A stretch of 64,000 bases of DNA from Sophora flavescens (Eukaryota > Streptophyta > Magnoliopsida > Fabales > Fabaceae), in assembly GCA_030762895.1 (NCBI GenBank), contig CM061064.1:243261909-243325908 (forward strand), read 5' to 3'. The notes beneath the pieces were generated by a model, which worked only from the letters and a program-made list of their open reading frames with translations, searched no databases and had not been told where the DNA came from. The translations under genes and the position numbers were made by a program. Positions 57,059-64,000 of this stretch are shown here, piece after piece. Every line of letters starts with the position of its first letter. Positions within the stretch are counted from its first letter, which is position 1.

Positions 57059-58869
57059 CTTCCAGTATCTCATGCATGAGACCAGAAGCACTAGGAGATA
57101 ACCTTTCAGCACACCATCTATTACCATCTCTAACAAGCTTTAGACTCTTTACCTCACCGTCTCCGCCGCGATCTCCTTAACAAGTAATGTACAATCTTTT
57201 CTAATTAAATAAAAAAGAATAGAAAGGGTTAATTTCTTTTTTTAAATAATTTTTAAAAAATTTATCGCAATAGAGCTATCTTTATAAAAATCAAACGTGA
57301 TCAAAGACAACCTTTCTTGATAATAGAAAATTAAAACAACATATAGGAATTTTCATAAATGCAAATTTTCCTTCAATAATAATTAACGAAGTCCATTCAA
57401 AAAAAAAAAAAAACCGAAGCCGAATATCTAGACTTTTTTGGTAAAGTTATAATCTTTATTTAACAAATATTTTTAACTTTCAAAGCATAAACATATTTTT
57501 ATTGAAATTATTGTGTAGTCTCCTTTTTCCTTTCTATATTAAATACGATAAAGGGGTCTCTATTAGTTACATATAATAGTAATATATTATTTTATTATTA
57601 ATTTTTGTACAGTAAAAAAATAACTTTTTTAGAGAATATATTTTTAGGCAATAAGAAAAATATATTTTATTGCTTCATATGTAAGATAAAATCTTGTTGT
57701 CTTGCGTGAGTTAACATATACATATTTTTTAATAATACATAACCAAAAAAAGGTTAAATATTTTAATAATATATTACAATCTTTGTTTAAAACTAGTGAT
57801 TAAATATAATTAAATTATGGCAAAAACAAGTATGTCTTTGAAAATAATTTATACAATAATTTTATTTACCTATTAAAAAATTTTATACAATGTTTTATTT
57901 TATTTATAGTGAAAATTATATTAATAAATAATATAATAACATAATTTGAATTAACTTTAAAACATTAAGTTAAGTATATTTCTTATGATAACATTTTTTA
58001 TTGGCCTAAAAAAATTAGGGAAAGTATTAATTTTCTACTTCTATAAAATATTTATAAGAATAATATATTAATATAATTATTGTCAAAAAAATAAATTAAT
58101 ATAATATGTAACTAACAACATATAAACTTCTACGTATACCTATTTTAATAAAGAGAAAAAAAACTACTTAGATAAGTTAAATAAAAAATTAATATCTATG
58201 AATTAAAAACATAAAAAATTTAATAATAAATAATATAATTTTAACAAAAAGTCAAGAAACGTAATATCTCTTTACTAAAAAAGGAAGTTAATTTTTTCTC
58301 TTTATATTAGAATGAGTCTTAGTTGTTCTCTTCCTAATAAAAAAATTATAAGTTCAGTCGTTAGGTTAAACCAAAATTGCGGTGAAAAATTGGTATAAGA
58401 GTGAAATTTGACACACATGTATATATCTATTGTGTCAATATCTAGTATTTTTTTTTTGACAAAAAATAGTCTATATTATTTTAAAGTTCTTTGTTATCAT
58501 ACTAAAATATATTGAAAAAATAAAAAACGTTTGCAAATGCTTTTCTCAATTAATCACAAAACTTTGCTTTAAAAATATAGTATAATTTTTTTTAATACTT
58601 GTATTATATTTTCATAATTATAAAATAAAAGAGAAATATATGAAAAAAATAGAAAATGTGAATGATTTGTTCTAATATTTACTTTTGTACACAGGTTGAC
58701 ATTCTATGACTTAGGTATCGAGGTAACAAATATGGGGTATTGTAGGAACAACATATTTGAAGTAGCTACGTCTTGTACTTCAAAGTATACATCCAACTGA
58801 AGTAACCTACAACTACATTGTTAGGTAATTGGAATTACAAGCCCTGCCCCAGTTCCTACATTAATAGCA
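57059..58869. other. Very AT-rich non-coding DNA
   Basis: 57059-57180 holds part of the unidentified minus-strand gene-like fragment (EIAAETVR, SLKLVRDGNRW). From 57180 to about 58680 the sequence is mostly A and T with poly-A/T runs and no frame of note. Confidence 0.6.
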
Positions 58870-59013
58870 GTGGCCATGTAATGTTGGCAATGGAAAATTG
58901 ATGTTCAACACAGAGGCAATGAGGTCGGGAATTAATTTTCCATTAGAGAACTTACCGGTGAGAACCTTGCCTAATGTTATGATGTAGTTGTTGTTGCCTG
59001 GATCCACCATCGA
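58870..59013 (-). pseudogene. GDSL esterase/lipase gene fragment
   Basis: The minus strand encodes SMVDPGNNNYIITLGKVL directly followed by TGKFSNGKLIPDLIAS. This corresponds to the first conserved block of plant GDSL lipases, whose usual form has the catalytic Ser in GDS(L/M)VD.GNNNY followed some residues later by TGRFSNG. The residues between the two parts are partly missing, the GD before Ser is not seen, and a stop follows within about 50 residues. The 5' side is cut by the Copia-2 LTR at 59029. Confidence 0.72.
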
Positions 59014-59028
59014 TAACTACCTATCACG

Positions 59029-59409
59029 TGTTAGCTCACAAGTTAAGCCTTATTGTCACATTTTTTTAGAAAGGTGAAGTCAATTTCTTCTACTAAGAAA
59101 TTATGATGGACTTACTACTTACACTTTCAGAGTTTATCATGTGAAAAGGAATGGTTTAGATGTTTTATTCCTTAAGGACCCTTAGGCTATATACATAGAT
59201 GGGTACCACAATTCCCCTTAAATTTGTGCCTGTCATAATACAGCTATTTACACAAGAGCCTAATTATAGCATGTCTAATTACAGCAAATAAAACAAATCA
59301 AATCTGATTTGCCTAATTAAAGGAATCAAATCATAATTACAACAAATAAAACAAATCAAATCAGATTTCAAATTAATAAATACATATCTTCTTGCCAAAT
59401 ATCTTAACA
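59029..59409 (-). repeat. Copia-2 3' LTR (proposed)
   Basis: On the minus strand it starts TGTTAAGATATTTGG right after the polypurine tract and ends CTTGTGAGCTAACA. The TG...CA ends fit; the 5' partner is outside the window, so the left edge rests on the terminal motif only. Confidence 0.65.
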
Positions 59410-59422
59410 CCCCCCTCAAGTG
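59410..59422 (-). promoter_or_regulatory. Copia-2 polypurine tract
   Basis: The minus strand reads CACTTGAGGGGGG just before the TGTTAAG LTR start. Confidence 0.82.
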
Positions 59423-61119
59423 GGAGCATGAAGATTTTGAATGCCCAACTTGCCAAGAAAGGATTCAAATTGCGGTTTCCCCAATGCTTTTGTGAATATA
59501 TCCGCGAGTTGAGCAGTGGTAGAGACATAAGTTGGGCGAATGTTGTCTTTAAGAACTTCATTTCGAACAAAGTGGCAGTCTACCTCATTGTGCTTGGTAC
59601 GTTCATGAAACACCGGGTTTTTAGCAATGTGTAAGGCCGCCTGACTATCACAGTGAATGATCATGGGTTTGTCATAAGCTACCCCTACGTTGGAGAGAAT
59701 CCCCTTTAACCATTTCAACTCGCATGTAGTAGCTGCCATAGGCCTATATTTAGCTTCAGCAGACGACCGAGAGACGGTGTGTTGTTTCTTTGTTTTCCAT
59801 GAGATAGGGGAGTCACCAAGCTGCACCAGCCAGCCAATGACGGAATGTCTGGTTAAAGGAAAGCTAGCCCAGTCTGAGTCGCACCAACCATGAAGCTGTA
59901 TGTCACAGTTACGGCCAAGAAATATTCCTTGTCCTGGATTACCTTTTAGGAACCGAACTACTCGTAGTGCAGCTTCCCAATGTTCAATTCGAGGTTGGTG
60001 CATGAATTGAGATAAAGTGTGGACACTGTAAGAGAGCTCAGGCCGTGTGAAACATAAGTAAATCAACCGTCCAACCAGAAGTCGATATTGTACGAGAGTT
60101 TCAATAAATTGTCCGGCAGCAATTGACAAGTGATGATTTTGTTCCAATGGAGTGCCTGCAGGTTTAGCACCGAGCAGACCAGCTTCAGATATAATGTCAA
60201 GCGCATACTTACGTTGACAAAGGAAAATACCCGTAGGGTTTTTGGCAAATTCAATACCCAAAAAGTACTTTAATGCACCATGGTCTTTCATACAAAAACA
60301 CACACTGAGATAATGCTTAAAGCGCTTAATGGCACAAGAATCATTGCCGGCAATGATTAAATCATCAACGTATACAAGAACCAAAAGTTGGATGCCTTCT
60401 TGGAGGAAAGTGAACATAGAATAATCAAGATAAGATTGCTGAAATCCATAAGACTTAAGGGCAGTGGAGAGCTTTGCAAACCAGCAACATTGAGCTTGTT
60501 TCAATCCGTACAACGATTTGCTTAGTTTGCACACCATGTTCGATTTCGAAGTCGAAAACCCAGGAGGCATTTTCATGAAGACTTCTTCATTTAGATCTCC
60601 ATGTAAAAACGCATTGTGCACGTCCATTTGGTGAAGTTCCCAAGTTTTTGCTGCTGCCACTGCTAATACAGTCCGTGCCGTGACCATTTTTGCGATCGGT
60701 GCAAATGTTTTGGTGTAGTTGATCCCTTCCACTTGGTGGTTCCTGAGTACAACCAACCGAGCCTTAAACCGTTCAACTGTCCCATCTGAATTATACTTGA
60801 TGCGGTACACCCACTTACACCCAAGAGCTTTCTTCCCAGGTGGTAGCTGTTGCATGCTCCATGAATGATTTTGTTCAAGTGCTTGGATCTCAGCTTGCAT
60901 TGCTTCCCTCCATCGAACATCTTTCACTGCCTTATGAAAGTAGAGTTGCTCTTTTTTTGCAGTGTCACTATTCTGGACTTCTGCATATGATGGTGCTGGC
61001 GTCGTGGCAGCATCTGCAGTAACTGTTTCTGCAGTGTGAGTGCCCCCCCTGTCGGTAACACTCACTTCTATTGATGCCTCTATTTGATTTTCTGCCAGAT
61101 CATCCAGTTGACTCTCCAT
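59416..61119 (-). CDS. Copia-2 reverse transcriptase and RNase H, open frame
   Basis: The 567-codon frame has WVYRIKYNSDGTVERFKARL, DVHNAFLHGDLNEEVFM, the catalytic YVDDLIIAGND, then RNase H with CDSDWAS, SRSSAEAKYRPMAA and CDSQAALHIAKN. It ends with LADIFTKALGK and a short tail. The usual GRRS in RNase H is TRHS here. It remains open although the upstream integrase is broken. Confidence 0.92.
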   Translation of the reverse strand: MESQLDDLAENQIEASIEVSVTDRGGTHTAETVTADAATTPAPSYAEVQNSDTAKKEQLYFHKAVKDVRWREAMQAEIQALEQNHSWSMQQLPPGKKALGCKWVYRIKYNSDGTVERFKARLVVLRNHQVEGINYTKTFAPIAKMVTARTVLAVAAAKTWELHQMDVHNAFLHGDLNEEVFMKMPPGFSTSKSNMVCKLSKSLYGLKQAQCCWFAKLSTALKSYGFQQSYLDYSMFTFLQEGIQLLVLVYVDDLIIAGNDSCAIKRFKHYLSVCFCMKDHGALKYFLGIEFAKNPTGIFLCQRKYALDIISEAGLLGAKPAGTPLEQNHHLSIAAGQFIETLVQYRLLVGRLIYLCFTRPELSYSVHTLSQFMHQPRIEHWEAALRVVRFLKGNPGQGIFLGRNCDIQLHGWCDSDWASFPLTRHSVIGWLVQLGDSPISWKTKKQHTVSRSSAEAKYRPMAATTCELKWLKGILSNVGVAYDKPMIIHCDSQAALHIAKNPVFHERTKHNEVDCHFVRNEVLKDNIRPTYVSTTAQLADIFTKALGKPQFESFLGKLGIQNLHAPT

Positions 61120-62159
61120 GTCAGCATCTTCAGTAATGGAATGAGAGAAGTTTGGTGCGGTTTCATTATGTTGGAATGGAAACCGGGTCTCGAAAAAATT
61201 GACATCCTACGATACAAAGAATTCATGGGTCTCAAGATCATAAAATCTCCAACCCTTTTGCCCATAAGGATACCCCATGAAGACGCATCTACGACTGCGA
61301 CTTGAAATTTGTCTCCGTTCGTATTTTGGTTGTGCGCGAAACCCAAGGATCAAAAAACACGTAAATGAGTATAAGACGGTGGCTGTCCATGCAATTGTTC
61401 ATATAGAGTTTTTCCTTTTAGAACCGAGCTTGGAGTGCGATTGATTAAATATCCTACTGTCAACACACATTCTCCCCAAAAATCAATGGGTAAGTTGCCT
61501 TGAAACCGCAAAGCTCATGCCACATTGAAGATATGACGATGCTTTCTTTCGACCCTCCTATTTTGCTGAGGTGTTCCTGTACACGAAGTTTGAAAAACTA
61601 TCCCACGTTCAAGAAAATATTTTTTCATGCAAATAAATTCCGCTCCATTATCGCTTCTCACAGTATTTTTAACCTTTTTGTTATATTGCCTTTCTACCAT
61701 AGAAAAAAAATTTGTCAGTGTTCGTGTTACTTATCTCTTATCAATTAGCAAAGAAATCCACACTGCACGTGATCAATCATCAACAATAGTAAGAAAATAT
61801 GAAGCACCACAAGAAGAACGAGTTCTATATGCTCCCCATAAATCACAATGTATCAAATCAAATGTATTAGACACTTGATGATTACTCAAAGGAAATGTTT
61901 CTCTAGTTTACTTAGCTCTTTGACATGTATCACAAACTTTGTTCTGCAAATCACCGACTCTACTCCAACTACGATTAGAAACCAACCGAGTAGTTTTCCA
62001 AGATGGATGTCCCAACCGCTTGTGCCATACTTCTAGTTGATTCATTCCTTTAATTCTGCATGCCTTCACTTTCGGAACTTCCCAGAAGAAGTAGAGTCCA
62101 TCCCTTCGTTCACCCGCTCCAATTAGCATCTTCGAAGTTCGGTCCTGTATGCCACACAA
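61120..62159 (-). pseudogene. Copia-2 integrase, fragmented
   Basis: 62159-61908 has the gag-pre-integrase zinc region (WHKRLGHPSWKTTRLV, CDTCQRAK). 61700-61515 has the catalytic-core end (VRSDNGAEF and RVERKHRH). 61346-61120 has C-terminal integrase remains. Frames change several times between them. Confidence 0.83.
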
Positions 62160-62186
62160 ATTAGCAGTAAATTGGACATTACAATT

Positions 62187-62477
62187 TTATTCATGCGACA
62201 GTTGTGATATAGAAATCAAGTTGCAATTCAACTGAGGTACATAAAGAACATTTTCAAGTTTTAAACTATCAGTAAGTCTTATTGTTCCTTCCTTAGTAGA
62301 TGAGGAAATATGTTCGTTAGGAAGACCAACAGGACACCCATGCACTTCCCTCACATTACACAAATGTTGCAAGGTTCCTGTCATGTGGTTAGACGCCCCA
62401 CTATCGAGGATCCATGAATTGAGTTTAGTCTTACCAGTCATGCTTTCGTTTGTAGTAACCTTTGAAGAGTTAAGCAT
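62187..62477 (-). pseudogene. Copia-2 protease region
   Basis: The retroviral-type aspartic protease site is in WILDSGASNHM, followed by a copia-type VLYVPQLNCNLISISQL segment that leads into integrase. Confidence 0.85.
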
Positions 62478-62495
62478 TTCTACCAGAGTTTTCCA

Positions 62496-62888
62496 CTACT
62501 CCTTGCTCAAACTTGTCATGGCCGAACATTCTACATCCCCACCAATGTTGGATCCTAAACTTTGGACAACATGAGCACGTACATGACCTTTTTGTGTACG
62601 TCCACTTCTTGATTTGCTCTTGTTCTCATGCCCTTTCACTTTTACCCTTGCTTGAACAGTTAAGGCCATGACTTCTGGTCTTTCTTCTCTGCCTCGTGTG
62701 ATATTTCGTACTCTTTCTTCTTGCACTAGAATAGAGTACATCTTATTCATAGACGACATAGGGTCTGTGGCTAGCAAGTTGGAACGCACCGTTCCATAGA
62801 GCCCATCATCCAAGCCCATCAGAAAAGTGTGACCTCGTTCCTCTTCTCTGCGTTTTTCAAGCTTTGCTGCAATACCACATGTGCACCC
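62496..62888 (-). pseudogene. Copia-2 gag, truncated
   Basis: The frame has KLEKRREEERGHTFLMGLDDGLYGTVRSNL, split here as KLEKRREEERGHTF then MGLDDGLYGTVRSN, followed by LVQEERVR. This is the UBN2/retrotran-gag signature. The N-terminal side is missing because another LTR starts at 62889. No intact CCHC knuckle is visible. Confidence 0.8.
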
Positions 62889-64000
62889 TGTTGGTGTAAG
62901 CCCTAGAGGCCAATGTATTTCTTAGACTTACATTTGTATCTTGCCATTATATATATATGATATGAGGCATTCCAGTTTATTGTGTTACTTGTTTAAACAT
63001 AATAAATTCCTTAGAATAGAAATTTCAGTTTAATAGAATATCAAGTACATGACTTGATCGTGAGACACTATTGAACAATCAAATCCTATTCTTAAATATC
63101 CGTAGTCAAGTATTTTATTAATAAGGACAATAATAATACATTGAGACTATTATGTGTGCAGACTGATGACCATATCTCACGGGTCATGGATATGAGATAT
63201 CGAGTCGCCACATAGGTACACATTAGAGTAATGATGTACTGGATTGACCCACCATGAGAACACTACATGGAGCGTTATGTGAGTGTCATAAGTAGTTCTC
63301 ATAGTGACAATGGTGTATGCAATCCTTCGACCTGAAATCGCTACGATCCCTACATGAGGAGTCGTGTGCTTTAATATTGTCAAACGTCATCTATAATAGG
63401 ATGATTATAAAGACGGTCATTGGGCATACCACGAGCCATGCAGAGGGATGTGAGTGACCTAGATGGAATTTGTCCCTCCTACATAACAGGAGTAATATCT
63501 GTGGGCCCTCTGATAGAGTGCGACTGTAAAATGCATGGCCGTGATGAAATGAGTCAATATGAGACATTGACTTCATTTGTTTTTAAGTCTACTCGAATAT
63601 CAGGGAACATGATATTGAACCATACAAGGGTGACACATTCAATGTCTTGTGTTCAATATAGATATATGGACAAAGGGATAATAATGCACATGAATATTTG
63701 TCACAGAAAGGTTTCGTCAAATCACTGACTTTCTCACTACTTAGGTGGCAGTGATGTATTGTTAGATACCGCTCACTGTTTGTAATATTAAATGGGATTT
63801 AATATTACTACTAATGTTTTGGGAACCTATAGGGTCACACACATAAGAGCGGATCAAAAGAAGCATTAAAAGGAGAGTTGGACTCTTCTATTGGGCCTAG
63901 CGCATAGTACATGGGGCTTGGGTCAAACGCTGCTCACTAACTCACTTAAGGAGGTGCTACTATAAATAGACCACTTAAGCTATTGTGCCTACACGTTTTT
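62889..64000. mobile_element. LTR of a further retroelement inserted in Copia-2, runs off the window
   Basis: It begins TGTTGGTGTAAGCCCTAG exactly where Copia-2 gag sequence stops. It has no coding homology over 1.1 kb and shows TATAAATAGA at 63961-63970, a likely promoter box of an LTR. The right end, any target duplication (CACCC would be the left copy) and the internal region are outside the window, so solo LTR and full element cannot be told apart. Confidence 0.6.

Larger units (their letters stand above)
59029..62888 (-). mobile_element. Copia-2: Ty1/copia retrotransposon, 5' part cut by another LTR element
   Basis: The 3' LTR (59029-59409), polypurine tract, RNase H, reverse transcriptase, integrase, protease and gag remains follow in order on the minus strand. 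The gag is cut at 62888, where an unrelated LTR begins. The element inserted in a GDSL lipase remnant. It is more decayed than Copia-1. Confidence 0.88.

Noticed and set aside
57180..58680. Origin-like or centromeric AT-rich element
   Set aside because: AT-rich but without periodic repeats or motifs that would support any function.

Overview
This window is AT-rich, intron-bearing plant nuclear DNA made almost entirely of nested transposable elements. It also holds one long integrated copy of a geminivirus-like genome. I found no cellular gene that looks intact. The host is a flowering plant and most likely a eudicot. The evidence is plant CACTA transposases with DUF4216/DUF4218-type regions, Ty1/copia elements primed by initiator tRNA-Met, a tRNA-derived SINE, and shreds of a chloroplast outer-envelope Omp85-type gene and a GDSL lipase gene. 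The species cannot be settled from the sequence alone.

Layout. 1-3780: right half of a CACTA element (CACTA-1) inserted in a solo-LTR-like repeat (3781-5506). 5507-6640: first copy of a dispersed block called R here. 7436-12940: an endogenous geminivirus-like element, head to tail and about 1.6 genome units. It reads Rep-TrAP-REn, then coat protein and a V2-like frame on the opposite strand, then five tandem copies of a 271-bp leader segment, a replication-origin hairpin, and a second Rep-TrAP-REn. 12941-21942: non-coding DNA with a 4-kb solo LTR (16398-20469) and an OEP39-like exon fragment. 21943-22847 and 32247 onward: second R copy, split by the complete element CACTA-2 (22848-32246, target duplication CTA). 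33581-38502: a recent Ty1/copia element (200-bp LTRs, target duplication AAAAC). 39006-48045: CACTA-3, complete and closely related to CACTA-2 (target duplication AAT). 49101-54099: a candidate Mutator-like TIR element carrying a solo LTR (49380-53240, target duplication CTAAG) and a SINE. 54100-55232: third R copy, inverted. 55238-57053: a short LTR-like element (target duplication GTCAT). 58870-59013: GDSL lipase remnant. 59029-62888: a second copia element, interrupted by another LTR element that runs off the window at 62889-64000.

How the parts relate. The CACTA elements encode a TnpD-type transposase and a second gene joining a Ptta/En/Spm-type transposase region to a Ulp1 (C48) cysteine protease. 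All copies carry stops or frameshifts, though different ones in each. The viral block cannot replicate as it stands: both Rep copies are broken and the origin nonanucleotide is altered. TrAP-like frames are still open in both copies, and a REn-like frame is open in one. Removing the extra 271-bp and 63-bp repeats leaves a unit of about 2.7 kb, the size of one geminivirus genome component. The tandem array begins exactly at the arm of the origin hairpin, which points to replication-linked recombination before or during integration. This viral block is the most unusual part of the window.
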